Part shown: piece by piece, positions 10,988-23,439 of the stretch
Position numbering within the stretch: the stretch's first letter is position 1
How the letters are laid out: every line of letters starts with the position of its first letter
Assembly (NCBI GenBank): GCA_947683425.1
Contig: CANTUQ010000004.1
Location: 10,330,001 to 10,394,000 of the forward strand
From: Excoecaria cochinchinensis
Taxonomy: Eukaryota > Streptophyta > Magnoliopsida > Malpighiales > Euphorbiaceae
DNA length: 64,000 nucleotides
Direction: 5' to 3'
Translations under genes and position numbers: made by a program
The notes under the pieces: model-generated
Databases searched by the model: none
What the model was told of the DNA's origin: nothing
The model's input: the letters and a program-made list of their open reading frames with translations, nothing else

Positions 10988-12143
10988 CGCACTTTTCTGT
11001 TTGGTTAGGGTTCCAATTTTTTTAGTTAGTTTTTGATTTTAGTTTTGGCGGCTGAGATTTTCTTAGTTTTTCTTCTGTTCTAAACTTCAGTGTTCAATCT
11101 TGTTTTGAGTTTCAATTAGAAATTGAGAGTAATTTTCATTAGATACATAGTTAATTTCCAGAGATTGTTATTTTTAGTTTTCCAGAATTTTAGTTTAATT
11201 CTCCATTGAAGATCCAAAGAAGAAGAACGTGGGATTCAACCGAGATTTCTACCTCAATGAATTTATGGGTTTATTCTTTCCTTTATTCTTTTGATTTTGT
11301 AATGGATCGTGAGTAGTCTTTTACTTGTTTGGGGGATCTCTAAATCCCCTATCCTTGATGTGAATTCTGAACATATTTTGGTATTTGATATATGAATGAA
11401 GGTTTATTTCACTGGTTATTATTGTCAAATCATGAGATGTATATTTTCGAGTTAATTTCCTGTTTTGATGAATGAATTAATTCATGTATCTTAATTGGTT
11501 ATTGAATTGTATGATTGAATGTCATGATAAATTATCTTAAGATTTTCTGTCATGCTTGCTGTATCATTTGGACTGCTCCGGAAGGGAATCTAGATGTGCA
11601 GGTTTTCATGGTTTAAGATTGGAATGAGGAGTGAAATAATTAGGTTTTGGGTTGTTTGGCTCCGGAATGGGAAAGCAAACCGAACCTAGGATTTTAGACT
11701 CGTGATTAGGCTAGTTGTATGACTTGCTCCGGAATGGGACGTTATGCAATTAGAATAATTGGGTTAAGAGGGTTATCCCGATTTCGTTCATATATGCTTC
11801 CTTTATGTGTTTTGATTCATATTTACGTATGGGGTGGATGAGTGAACCTGAGCAACGTTTGTCTATTTTTAAATTCTTATCTTGTTAATTTTTCCGTCAT
11901 TTTGTTTATTGCAATTATTGCCGTCAATTTAATTTGATTATTTCTGTTTGTTTATTTTAGTTATTTAAATTCTTCATTTTTAATCAGTAGTTAGCTCAAT
12001 CAATTCAAACAATTCGGAATTCTTTAGCATACATTTGAATTTCATTACTTGCGCAAACAGTCACTTGGGTACGATAACTCGGAGTCTTAAAAATACTCCA
12101 TTATATTACTTGCCGATTCAGTACACTTGTTGAGGTCGCGTCA

Positions 12144-12290
12144 GACGCCCGTCCCTAGTCCCGCGCTACGGCCCGTTTGTAGCTAGGGACGGGACGTGTC
12201 TGAGTAGGGACGCCCGTCCCTAGTCTCGCGTTTTGGCCCGTCTGTATCCATATTTGCACGCGTGGCCTTAGTAGGGATGCCCATCGGTAT
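12144..12290 (+). repeat. 65-base inverted-repeat units in the TAT-1 5' LTR
   Basis: Two units, each with CCCGTCCCTAG facing CTAGGGACGGG, plus a shortened CCGTCGGTAG variant. The 3' LTR holds about four units, so copy number differs between the LTRs or was cut by the Athila insertion. Confidence 0.85.
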
Positions 12291-12464
12291 TTGAAGGGAT
12301 ACCCGTCGGTAGTGGATCTGATCAGATATCGCCGGATTTGATAAAATTTAATCTAAAATCTTTCAAATGGGGATAGGATTTGGGTTAAAAATCGAATTTT
12401 AAAACTCCTTTTCAAATTCAAACTTTAAACTATTACTTATCTGATTTTATCTCCTACAAAACTC

Positions 12465-12472
12465 TATAAATA
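12465..12472 (+). promoter_or_regulatory. TATA box, TAT-1 5' LTR
   Basis: TATAAATA in the context CTCTATAAATAGTGG, identical in the 3' LTR at 28074-28081; about 180 bases downstream of the inverted-repeat units. Confidence 0.7.
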
Positions 12473-13947
12473 GTGGATTAAATTCCATTTTTAGGGGTTA
12501 GGAAATTTGACAAGTTTTTTGAGAAAAGTGAGCAAAATTTTGAGATCTTGGATTTTTTAGGAAAGATTTTTGTGGGCAATTTTCCAAAGATATATAAAAT
12601 CTCTGTTTATTTTCAGAATTTGTTTTTTTTAAAAAAAAAACTCTTTCAATTAATTGATCTACTCAAATTCTTCTTACCAATTAAGCCAATTTGAGGTAGC
12701 GAAATTCATTCGTTTCCATCAATTCAGCTAATTCAAACAATCGATCGCTATTAAATTTTCAAGAAGGGAAAATACAATTTCTCTTGCTTTGATCTATTTT
12801 ATCTGATCCTTGTGGAGCGTGCAGGGACCGAAATCATTCGATATTCACCCAAAAAGGTAAAATCCGAGGGTAAACATTCTGGATTGATATTTGTGTAACA
12901 TAACTTGACTCATATTAATTTTTTTAAATAATATGTTTACAAAGAATTTGAATCTTGAAAAGCTTTTTAATTTATTTTCTACCCTTTTTATCTTTTCACC
13001 CATTCTTTTTAAAGTTTCTTGTTAAGTTTATTTTCTTTATTTTATTCATGATTTTGATACTGACATGTGTATTTCTATGAGTTATTTTTTTTTACCATGT
13101 TAGAATTGGAGTGGTTAATGAGGGTGATCACGTCAATCTGAGGATTTCCATCCGGGTTCTTTCTTTACCCGTTGCCTTTTATTCATCTTATTATTAAGAT
13201 TATTTCAATGTCATTAAAGTGAAAAGGGCAAAATATTTTATAGTAATTAATTCGGGGTTTTCTCGAAAGCGGTGGACCAATGTCCTATTTTTAACCAATA
13301 AAATTGACACTTCTTAAAAATCAGTTTGTAATAAATATACATGGCAGGACCAATGTCCTCTTTCCAATGAATATCCCATTTTCTGTATGATTTACATATT
13401 GTTTTTTATAATGGGGGTTGTATTCCGCCCCTAGTTTTATTGTAATTTGATTTGTGGAAGTTCATATTAATTGTGCTTAATTTATTGCTCTTGATGTGAA
13501 TGATTGCGCCTTAATTAAATGCATCGTGTGGAAAGTTGATGAAACAATAAATTCAAAACTGAATTATAATATTAAGCAAGGTACAAATAAATGAGAAGTC
13601 CCGAACTCACTCTGGTCTTTAGGGCACAATGAGGTGAGAGGTTTAGGACTTCCTAGACACCTCTTGAGTCTCACCAAAAGACTTAAATTTACAATCCTAG
13701 GCTCCAGGGGGTAGAGGATGAGGCCTCCAAGATCTCTCTGGCTAGCTCAAGATGGATATGTATGCGCCGTCTTAGGCTCGTTGAAGCTAGACGACCCTTC
13801 CCAATGTTCTATTGGGTGGCGACTCCAAGAAACCTCATTGTTGCCCGAAATAAATGCACTTGTAAATACCTTACAAGCTTTATGAACCTCTCCTGATCAC
13901 CCTAAAGCGGGCCCTCGGAAGGACACGAGGTTCGACGCGCGTCACAG

Positions 13948-13965
13948 TGGCGACTCCGCTGGGGA
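13948..13965 (+). other. Primer binding site, TAT-1
   Basis: TGGCGACTCCGCTGGGGA begins three bases after the LTR end. It resembles the tRNA-Arg-type PBS reported for Tat/Ogre elements; the tRNA assignment is from memory of the group. Confidence 0.7.
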
Positions 13966-14719
13966 TATAGTCGAGACTTCGATTCGAAAGTACCTTGATT
14001 AAAAATTATAATTGAGTTTTGGTTTAAAAATTTCACCTTCTTTCAAAACTACATTGCATCGCATTAGAGCCTTAGATCTATGCTAGTTTGGTCCCTCTTT
14101 TAGCCCCGGTGCGTTCCCGAAGCACGACCGTACGTTCACTCAATGTAGGGAAGTGTTAAGGATAATCACTAGCCGAAGCCTCGTACCATTATGGTATATG
14201 AAATGGAGACCCGATCGGTCGTTACGCTCGTGATGAGCTAGACCCGTCGGCAGGGACCATGCTTGGGTAGCCCTAAAGTAACACCACCTTTTTGACTAAA
14301 GCTCATGTAATGGAAATAGTTACTTCCCCTAGGTGTTATGAACCTTGATACTATGCTTGCTTTGACGATCATTATGTATTGGACAAACCCAGATAATTTG
14401 ATTGGTTACCTAATCAAAGGCTTTCATGCCCCGATAGGCCCCTGTCAACTTATTCGGACTGCCTAAATATATGATGGTCAAAACCCATGCGTATACACAT
14501 TAGCTAGGAGAGGTTATGCTGCCGGTTTTTCACCGTGCACCATACGTGTCCATCGAATCCCCGGATGATCCAATGGACCAATCCCACCTAGGAAAGAGAC
14601 TATGACCTCGTGTGCGGGAGTAACAAGGTTGGAAAGACCTATGTGCTTGCATGTCATCTGTAAGTGTTGCATAGCAAGATCATGCATCTTAGCACATTTG
14701 TGCATCATCCTGACCCTTT
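13966..14719 (+). other. Untranslated leader, TAT-1
   Basis: No coding signal. It ends CCCTTTATGTTTTCAGCC, which could be read either as the gag start (ATG at 14720) or as a 3' splice site; the sequence does not decide. Confidence 0.5.
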
Positions 14720-16213
14720 ATGTTTTCAGCCATCATAGATTGGCTTAGGTGGACAAGAGGGTCTCAGGGGCGATTATGCAAGAATCCATTCTTCGAGTTA
14801 CCAGAAAGGGTGGAGTATCCGGACAATTCTTCTGAGACCAGCTACGCTACTTCAGCTCATATTTCTTTACCCGAAGAAATGGCAAACTCACCAAGAGGGG
14901 TAGACGCCACCAGGGCAATGATAGCAGAGGAAGTGGGCCGAAGGCTTAAAGAGTTTGAGAACCGGATGATGGCAATGATGGCCACAATGGGTCAGCAAGC
15001 GGCCCCGCAGAACCCACCACCGCCTCCTATGAGAAATAATGAAAGGGGGGAGGTTAGAGAAGATCCCCAAGAGGAAATTCGCATGCCACCTGTAAACCTA
15101 AGAGCTACTACCTCAGGGGCACAAAGGGAAAGACTAGCCCCAAGGTTAGTGGATGTTTAGGAAGGTGAAGAATATGAGGAGCGTATGTCTAAGAAAGAGA
15201 AAGCCCCTCAAGCTGAAGAAGCCATCTAGAAGAAGATGGAGGAGAAATTTGAAGCAATGACAAGAATGCTAACAAAGGCCGAGGAATAAACCCGGAAGAC
15301 AAGGAATTAGAAGGAGAGGATTTAGTCCCAATGAACTTTAAAATGCCGGATGTTCCGAAGTTTGACGGAACTTCTGACCCCATGGCGCACATAAAGCAGT
15401 ACTCGCTGGTGATGAAGGGGCACCACTTTGATAAAAAAGCAGAAAGTTGAGTACTTTTGCTTGAGTTTGATTGGCCCAGCGATAGATTGGTACCATGGGC
15501 TCGATCGCCGAACCAAGGAGGACTGGGATTTATTGATGGAGGAGTTTTTGAGGCAATACGACTGTAGTACAAGGATGGAAGTGACCCTGAAGGACCTAGA
15601 GCTGTTACAACAGAAGGGAGGTGAGTCCTTCCATGAGTATCTAACCCGGTGGAGGAATCAGGTGATGGAAATGAAGAGGAAACCGGATACTCAGGATCAA
15701 ATAAGACTATTCATTAAAAATGCGAGCCTGTATTTGAGAGAAGGATTAAGGATGAAAGGACTGAAGGACTGGGAATCTCTGAAGGACATCGCCATTGAAG
15801 CTGAGGGAGAATACCTCGTTAAGAGAGCAGCTAATGAGAACTATCCTAAGAGGGGTGGCGGTAGCCAGGGGGCCAGTAGACCAATGGGTTCCACAAGTGG
15901 CGCGAGGAAAACTGCTGAGGTATCAGTTGCTAATGCAACCCCGAGGCATTTTTCCAATCTCGGAAGGTCTTTATCATGGGTGCTGAGGAGACTGATGAAA
16001 GAGGGTAAGCTACAGCCTTTACCGCCCAGACCTGCTAGAACTCAGGGCACGCTAGGGCACAAGGATGGTGAGTATTGTGCATATCATCAGCACACTGGGC
16101 ATACAACTGATGACTGCAAGACTTTGAGGCACGTAATTCAAGATTTAATTGACTCGAAGTAGATCACAGACCCAGAGAAGAGAGGGGGTCAAAAGAATGC
16201 TGGGTACAACAGT
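14720..16213 (+). pseudogene. gag: Tat gag
   Basis: Structural protein that forms the virus-like particle. The N-terminal part has a stretch beginning MANSPRGVDATRAMIAEEVG and a Pro-rich linker. A matrix/capsid-like core follows (MPDVPKFDGTSDPMAHIKQY, then GPAIDWYHGL, ESFHEYLTRWRNQVMEMK, REGLRMKGL). A C-terminal Cys/His motif, YCAYHQHTGHTTDDCKTLRH, near 16075-16130 is typical of Tat and Athila gag. The frame is broken by TAG stops at 15158-15160 and near 15226, a TAA near 15287 and a frameshift near 15430. ATG 14720 is the first start in frame. The zinc-knuckle frame ends with TAG at 16160-16162. Confidence 0.85.
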
Positions 16214-18103
16214 ATGCCCCTGCCAGTGAACATGATCGGGTCCAGTTTGCCCGAGGAGTTTTTGTTAAAGGAATTGTACGTCAACGATATCCACACTATT
16301 CTCACGAACCTCAATGAGGGGAGTGAAGAAGGGCTTACCGCTGCAGTGATCGATTGCTGGTCCACTGATGATAGTGGAACTGAAAATGATGATTCTGAAG
16401 TATTTTTTGACTTGTGGAGTTCGGAGGAGGAAGGAGAAGAAGCAAAGAAGAAAGAAGTAGGAGCTGTGACCCAGAGCGGAAGGATAGCCCAAGAGCTCGA
16501 GAAGCCCCAGGAGCCGATTGAGGGCAGAAAGGGAAAAGAGCCGGAAGAAGATTAGATTGTTAAACAATTAAAAAAGACACCGGCTCAGATTTCCATATGG
16601 GATCTCCTGAGACAGTCGCCGTCGCATAGGCAGAAGGTGGTAGAGGCTTTGTGCGAAGCAACTGTGGCAACAACTATCTCGCCTACGGAACTTCTAGATT
16701 GAGTAAAAGGAGGATCAGGAGAAAATGTTATTTTTACCAGTGCTGCTTTACCGACAGAAGGCCGCAACCATAATCGCCCTCTGTATATAAGGGCACAGAT
16801 TAACTAAAAGCACACTGCTTGCGTAATGGTAGATGATGGCTCTTCGATAAACGTATGCCCGCAGGTAGCAATCGCAGCTTTTGGGATAACAGAGGATATG
16901 TTAGCCAAATCTGATCTCACCATCACAGTATATGACAACTCGTGTAGGCATGCTTCGGGGACATTCACGGCAATAGTGAAGACGGGGCCCGTAGAGTCAG
17001 AAGTGGAGTTTGTGGTACTGCCTATACCCGCCAATTTCTCAGCTCTTCTAGGAAGACCATGGTTTCATAAGTTGGGTGGAGTCCCCTCTACACTGCACCA
17101 GATGGTAATGATACCTCTTGAAGGCCAGATTGTGACTATAAGGGCTGCACGGGAGAATCAGGTTTCAGTACTGGAGATTGCTAGGCAGCCGTTTAGTGGG
17201 TTTTGTGTTGCCATGATAGTCGAGGAAGAGCAGAAGGAAGAAAGCCCCCAAGTACTAAACATGATGAAAAAGATGTCGTTCCTCCATGGTGCAGGACTGG
17301 GCAAGAATTCTCAGGGGATGCCAACAGCTGTTACCACCAAGGGGCAAAAGGACAGAAGGGGTCTAGGATACACAGGTGTTGTAAAGAGGGGTGAGAAGTC
17401 AAAAATGGAAATTCCTCATATCTGGAAGACTTTTGTGCCAACAACCGCAGCATGTGCCTATATAGGGGAAGACGAACCACAGTGGCTGGATGGAAGAATT
17501 GTGCTAGGGTTCGAGGTTTTCAATGATGTCTATGACTGGGACATTGGATTGATCAAGCCAGCAGAGCGCTTTTGGGTTGAAGAAATCGTGACCAGTAGGA
17601 CGATTTGGGACCGTGAGATTCCCGAGGAAGTGATGACTGAGAAGATGGTAGCCACCCAACTGAAGGGGAAAGCAAAGGTAGAGGAAACCGTGCAGGAGTT
17701 GATTGGGGAGCCTCCAAAGAGCCGAAGTGATGCAGGACCATCGACCTCGGCAGATATGCCAGCAGAGGAAGAAGAGGGAAATAGTTTAGATTTTCTTTTT
17801 GCTCCAGAACTTTTCAATGATGTTAATGACAATTTCAATCTTATTAATAAATTGAATGACTTTGCTTACTTGTGTGATATTTCCGATGATTTCACTATGC
17901 ATGATCATGATCATTATCCATCCATATTTGATATTGATTCAACTGATGCTACTCCATTTAATCTTGGAACCATAGAAAACCCAAAAGAAATTTTTATAGC
18001 ATCAAATATAACTCCTGAAGAGCGAGGAAAATTTGAGAGAATCCTAAAAAAATATGAAAAAGTCTTTGCCTGGCCCTACGAAGATATGCTAGGAATCGAT
18101 TAG
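16214..18103 (+). pseudogene. Acidic linker, aspartic protease and G-patch (TAT-1)
   Basis: One frame with three stops upstream of the protease (16553-16555, 16699-16701 and near 16805). It first encodes a Glu/Asp-rich linker, then a retropepsin with active-site VDDGSSINV near 16830 and the second conserved ALLGRPWFH near 17045. A G-patch follows (GAGLGKNSQGMP ... RGLGYTG, about 17275-17390), a nucleic-acid-binding motif known after the protease in Tat elements. Protease would cleave the Gag-Pol precursor. The frame ends at TAG 18101-18103 and RT continues one frame over. An Asp/Asn-rich stretch (17790-17960) has lower GC than its flanks. Confidence 0.85.
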
Positions 18104-21100
18104 GAAGTCGCAGAACACTCTATTTCCTACATATCCAGACCATAAACCCGTTAAACAGAAGCTGAGAAGGCTTAGGCCAGAATGGGCAGATAAAGTGAAG
18201 GAGGAGATTCACCAGCAAATTAAGGCCAAATTTCTAGTTGAGGTGCAATATCCAACTTGGTTGACCAATGTTGTCCTCGTAGCCAAAAAGAATGGCAAAG
18301 TAAGGGTATGCGTAGATTATCGGGACTTTAATAAGGCCTGTCCAAAAGATGACTTTCCGTTGCCCCATATAGATGCACTGATAGACAGCGCCGCTGCTTG
18401 CGAGATGTATAGCTTTGGAGATGGTTATGCGGGCTACAATCAAATTCTCAATAAAATAATTGACCGAATTAAGACAACGTTCATCACGGAATGGGGGACC
18501 TATGCTTACCGAGTAATGCCTTTTGGTCTAAAAAATGCAGGAGCCACTTATCAGAGGATGGCAACAAAAATCTTGAATGACTTGATCCATAAAGAAGTAG
18601 AGGTATACGTGGATGACATGATGATCAAGTCAGCCACTAGAGAAGGTCATTTTGAAGCCCTAGAAAAGTTTTTCCTAAGGATAGACAAGTATAATCTTCG
18701 GTTAAATCCTAAGAAATGTATCTTTGGTGTTACCTCAGGGAAGCTCCTAGGACACGTGGTCAGCAAGAGGGGTATTGAGATTGACCCGGATAAGGTTAAG
18801 GCCATCAGAGAAATGCCAATACCGCAGAAGGAAAGGGATGTGAGAAGTTTTTTGGGTAGGTTGCAATATATCAGTAGGTTTATTGCCAAGCTTACTTCAA
18901 TCTGTGAACCGATCTTCAAACTACTCAAAAAAGATCAACCAATAGTATGGAACAAAAGTTGTCAGAAGGCTTTCGATACTATCAGAGAGTATCTGTTAAA
19001 TCCACCGGTGTTGAGACCGCCGCAGCCAGTCAGGCCACTGATTTTATATTTAGCTATAAAAGACAATTCTGTAGGCGCCATGATGGCTCAGGAGGAAGAA
19101 TTTGGAGTGGAATTTGCTGTTTATTACCTTAGCAAGAAGTTCCTAGCCTATGAGGTTAAGTAAACAGAAGTAGAAAAGATTTGCCTTGCGGTAATCTGGG
19201 CTTCTAAGAAATTAAGGCATTACTTTCATGCCTATAAAGTGCAGGCAGTAGCGAAGTAGAATCCTTTAAGGTACCTACAGGAAGCTCCATCTTTACTTGG
19301 GAAAATGGGAAGGTGGTTATTGTTGCTACAAGAATTTGATGTAGAGTATATTACTCGGAAAACTATCAAAGGACGTGCAGTCATTGAATTCTTGGCAGAA
19401 CACCCAATTCAAGGAGACTCATATGAGTTTACTTTTCTAGATGAGGATGTGACAGCTATCGGAGTTCAAGGTTGGCAGTTGCACTTTGACGGAGCCGTGA
19501 ACAACAAAGGGGCAGGAGTAGGGATCATTTTAACAACCTCGGAGGATGAGAAGCTCCCTTTGTCGAAGAAATTGAGGTTCAAGGCTACCAATAACGAAGC
19601 TGAGTTTGAGGCGTGTGCCTTTGGGTTGGAGGCGTTAATAGCTTTAGGAGTAAAAAATGTGGAAGTGTTTGGTGAATCCTCCCCTGTGATCAATCAAATT
19701 CGAGGCGAATGGGCCATTAAAGAAGAAAGGCTAATGCCATACATCAAGCACTTGAGAGTCCTTAGTGGTCAGTTTGAGGTGTGTACGTTCCGTTTTGTTC
19801 CGAGGGATGAAAACCAGTTAGCCGACACACTTGCTACCTTGGTCTCAATGTGGGATAATCCCGAAGGAGTGGTTATGAGGCCAGTTTTGATTTCTAGCTC
19901 CGAGAGACCTAGCTTCGAATCTAAATCAGTCATGGAGATGGAAGTAGCAAATGGGAAGCCATGGTATTATGACATTATGAATTATCTAAAGAATGCGACA
20001 TTTCCAGAGGAAGCTACTGAGAAGGATCAGAAAATGATTCGCAAATTATCCACTCAGTTCATCTGCATAAATGGAGCGTTGTACAAACGACAGGCTGATG
20101 GTATCCAGTTGAGATGTTTGGATGAGAAAGAGGTCAAGAGGGTGATGGAAGAAACACACGCCGGAGTATGCAGAGCCCACATGAACGGGCTGATATTGGC
20201 CAAAAAGATTATGAGATAAGGATTCTTCTGGCTCACCATGGATAACGATTGCTCGAAATATGTAAAGCAGTGTCAGCTATGCCAGTAGTATGCAGATTTA
20301 AGGCACTTGCCCGTTTTGGAATTGCACAATTTGACATCACCTTGGCCCTTCGCAGCTTAGGGGATTGATATTATTGGAGAGATACGCCCCACGGCCTCTA
20401 ATGGGCATAGATACATCATTGTTGCCATCGACTACTTTACTAAATTGGCAGAAGCTAAGTCCTTCAGGAAAGTTGATGCTCGGGATATGGCAAAATTCAT
20501 AGAGAAGAACTTGATATGTGGGTATGGCCTCCCACATCATGTGGTATCTGACAACGGGGTCCAGTTCATGGCCGAAATGAAGAAGTTACTCCAGAGGTAT
20601 GGTATTGAGCACCACAAGTCTTCTCCATATCGTCCTCAAGCCAACGGGGTAGTTGAAGCCGCCAACAAGAATGTCAAGAAGATCCTAGCTAAGATGGTCC
20701 AGAATTATAAAGATTGGGTAAAAAAGTTGCCTTTTGCATTGTGGGGTTACAGAACAACCATCAGAACTTCAACAGGAGCCACTCCATATTCCTTGGTATA
20801 TGGGACGGATATGGTATTACCGGTCGAGGTAGAACTTAAGTCACTGAGGGTGATAATGGAAACCGAGATTCCAGAGGCCGAATGGGTGCAGCAGCAGTTG
20901 CAACGTTTGAATATGTTTGATGAGAACAGGTTAAAAGCATACTATCATAACCAGATCTACCAGAAGAGGCTCACTAGGTCTATTGGAAAGAAAGTCAAGA
21001 AACACCCGTTGAAGGATGGGGATTTGGTATTCAAACATATGAGAACAGGAGTACCGGATATTAGAGGGAAGTTCAAACCTACGTGGGAAGGTCCGTTTAT

Positions 21101-21206
21101 CCTCAAGAAGCTGCTGTCAAAAGGAGCTGCGATTCTATCAGATAGTGATGGCAATGAATTCAAAGAACCGATTAATATTGATAGACTCAAAAGGGTCCAT
21201 GGCTAA
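18104..21206 (+). pseudogene. pol: Tat pol: RT, RNase H, archaeal-type RNase H, integrase
   Basis: RT shows CVDYRDFNKACPKDDFPLPH, MPFGLKNAGATYQRM and the intact catalytic YVDDMMIKS near 18605. The first RNase H ends about 19430 and is followed by a second, archaeal-type RNase H (LHFDGAVNNKGAGVG near 19480, TNNEAEFEA, ENQLADTLA). Integrase has a CxxC finger remnant (KQCQLCQ), GIDIIGEI, VVSDNGVQF and PQANGVVEAANKN, and ends with GPFILKK and a terminal RLKRVHG. Stops interrupt a single frame at 19161, 19257, 20217, 20286 and 20358; several fit CAA/CAG-to-TAA/TAG or TGG-to-TAG changes. The true end is TAA near 21204-21206. Confidence 0.93.
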
Positions 21207-21515
21207 AGGATACAAAATCAAAAGAAGAGAATGAAAGCCCCGCGGGTCGAAAACCGAAAAAAGGCGGCCTTGCTAAAATTGGGGTCAAGGTGAAAACCGA
21301 AAAAAGGCATCCTGGGCAAAATTTAGAGGCTTGAGAGAAAATATCCAATCATGAAAACTCGAGAGGGCTGATTGGAGACAGGAGTTTGATGCTATCAAGA
21401 TTTGGTTCCATGAATGAATGTAGTCTTGCATAATTGAATTAGTGTAAAAAACGATCATGCATTTTGAAATCGAACTAAAATGTACACAATTTTGTGAAAT
21501 AAAATAAGATTTGAT
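21207..21515. other. Spacer after Tat pol with a short direct repeat
   Basis: Two imperfect copies of an AAAACCGAAAAAAGGC-containing unit lie at about 21248-21325. Otherwise nothing recognised. Confidence 0.5.
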
Positions 21516-22937
21516 TTATTCATTCACATCGTTGTCCAATTCTGTTTTAAAAAGAAACATATTGCTCAAAACGCATGCAAAACTAAACTCTACCCTACTG
21601 CTACTCTCGCTAGCCAAATGCTTCAGTCGACGTGTTCGGTTATCAGATGACGGGCTGAGTATCCACCTCTTATACGCACTGGTAGAGGTGACGGAATGAT
21701 TCTCGAACAGAGGAATGAAAGTCTTCAATGGAAGTCGGCTCCAAAGCTCATGATAGCGGGAGGCAAAAGCCGCAGAAAGTACTCCACCTTGAAAGGATAA
21801 AGGGAGTCTCACCACATCCTGAGTCATTCCAAGTTGACGAGAGCAGCAGGCCGTGGTGTAGAAAGTGGCCTCACGAAGCCCGCATAGGGGAACGCATCCT
21901 GAACACCCATCAATAACTGCACTGGATAAGGGAAGCCAAGCGTGCATGAAACTAATGTCCTTATCTGATAGCTCATTGAATCTGGTGATACCTTCATCAG
22001 GGGTCCCAAATCGGAACAACCGTTGGCGATGAAGGAAATGCTTCACCGAATACTAACTAATGACCCTGGGAGGCGGCTCTGACAACGGCTTCAATTTCTC
22101 GTGCAACCAGATCTGAAAGAGGAAACAAGGAAAAATAAAAGCCAAAAAAATTAAAATAAAAGGCAAAGAAAAGCCGCTGGAGTAATTTGGATTTACTTCA
22201 GGTAAAAATTAGGCTTAGGGTTGTGTGAAAATCCGAAAAGACCAACTTCCCGCTAAGAAAAGCTAGTGTGAAAATCCACAAGGGACACACTACCTTTTAA
22301 AATAATGACGTACTTGAAGTAATAAGGGGCTCCCAGAGAATGAAGTGGTAGGCTAGGAACGAGCGGAGTCCAAACCCAAGATAGTCTCTGCCAGAATAAG
22401 AGGGAAAGGGGTCAGCCCACGGTGAAAATCGTCCAGAATTCCAAATAGACGAAGGTCTCCAAGCAGCTCCTCTGAAGACGCAACCAGATACTTCATCAGG
22501 CAGAAAAGTAAGATGACACTTATGCTGTATGAAGGAAGGTTGGAGAATTAATCCAGTGCTTCAATCAGAGGTTTTAAGGCAAATACAGGGCCTTGAGGAA
22601 CTAGACGAGCAGCATCAGAAGGAGCTATACTTAAGGACAGAGCAATATCATGAGTTTGAACCAAACCGCAGGGAGGAGTGCAGGGCTAAGCGCTAGGAGG
22701 ATATCAGCTCCCGATAAAAGCAGCAAATTCCTCAGGTAGGGGGCACATTTCCTGGTAAGTGAACCTAAAAACGTGAAAGCGAGGGTCCCAGAAGTGGGTC
22801 GCAGCCAAAAGGAGGTTGTAGTGTATTCTGACTCGGCCTAAAAATCTCAGTCCAGAAAGGGGGGCAAGAGTGTTGTTTTCCCAAGTTTGAGCATCGTCTA
22901 AGATACGATACATTTTGGAAAGAAAAGGAGAATCCAT
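21516..22937 (-). pseudogene. Antisense extra ORF of TAT-1
   Basis: A minus-strand reading region opposite to gag-pol. The start-proximal piece (22937 to 22704) begins MDSPFLSKMYRILDDAQTW and contains FWDPRFHVFRF and EMCPLPEEFAAFIGS, a block I associate with plant-mobile-domain-like antisense ORFs of Tat elements. The distal piece (22046 to 21516) has DISFMHAWLPLSSAVIDG and CVPLCGLREATFYTT. Between them (about 22050-22700) the frame is broken, though scattered coding-like segments remain. Function unknown; extra ORFs in sense and antisense between pol and the 3' LTR are documented for plant Ty3/gypsy elements. It starts about 1.2 kb from the divergently oriented sense ORF. Confidence 0.6.
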
Positions 22938-23439
22938 TTCTCAATGGCTTGAGTATAAGTTACTAAGGGAAATAAAGAAGGAAAAGGGGATAAACTGAAA
23001 AAAAAAAAGAACCTACTATGAAGCTAAAATGAAAGAAAAGGCACGAAATCCAAGAAAATGCTGATTTTTATAGGATTGACCTACCGACGGCTATCCCGTC
23101 CCTAAACTCAGACGGTGATCCCATCTGTAATTGTCCACTGGTAGTCTTTGCATCGTGAATATCACGCACATTAAATGGGTAATTAATGAGGGTTAAAAAG
23201 CGGAATCCCAAGAGACAGACGGCATTCCCGTCGGTAACTGTATAGACGTAAAGCCCTTCGGTAGCTAAATTCTATATACGGATGCAGCTACCGACGGACA
23301 ATCACTTTCTTTCCTTTTCTTTTGTTCACCGGCGCTCTTCCCTTCCTTTTCAATTGCATTTTCCGTTTTTTGTCCTTTCGGTTGGTTTCCTTTGCATCAG
23401 TATTGTGTTCTTTCTTCTTCATTGAGTCCCAACTTCCAG
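22938..23439 (+). promoter_or_regulatory. Putative divergent promoter region between the Tat extra ORFs
   Basis: Holds several CTACCGACGG / CCCGTCGGTA and ATCCCGTCCCTA motifs (23083-23300), the same inverted-repeat vocabulary as the LTR units of this element. A TATA-like TATATA lies at 23273-23278, then a pyrimidine-rich leader (CTTTCTTTCCTTTTCTTTTG) to a CAG/GTTAGT donor at 23439/23440. This mirrors the LTR promoter layout, suggesting separate transcription of the downstream ORF. Confidence 0.45.

Larger units (their letters stand above)
3404..12143 (+). mobile_element. Athila element (ATH-1), 5' part outside window, split by CHR-1
   Basis: Ty3/gypsy Athila-lineage retrotransposon. Visible here are pol from RT onward (3404-5996), an internal palindrome array and putative promoter (6216-6767), an intron (6768-7462), an env-position ORF (7463-8640), a long 3' noncoding part (to 10382) and the 3' LTR (10383-12143). 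The 219 bases after pol hold nothing recognisable. CHR-1 inserted into the RT. The right border lies in the 65-base repeats of the Tat 5' LTR, so Athila inserted into that LTR. Confidence 0.88.
10383..12143 (+). repeat. 3' LTR of ATH-1
   Basis: Starts TGATAACTTCAATATAG after a GTGTGGGATA purine tract and ends GGTCGCGTCA, matching the TGATAA start usual for Athila. Contains the palindrome array 10577-10969, a TATA box at about 10980 and a leader beginning near 11010. Three copies of a GCTCCGGAATGGGA/GCTCCGGAAGGGAA motif lie at 11574-11740. The rest is AT-rich without genes. Confidence 0.82.
12144..13944 (+). repeat. 5' LTR of TAT-1 (start cut off by Athila)
   Basis: Collinear with the 3' LTR from its 65-base repeats onward and ends GACGCGCGTCA before the PBS. 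The first ~220 bases seen in the 3' LTR are missing here because Athila lies between. Contains the repeats (12144-12290), a TATA box (12465) and long AT-rich noncoding sequence. Confidence 0.88.
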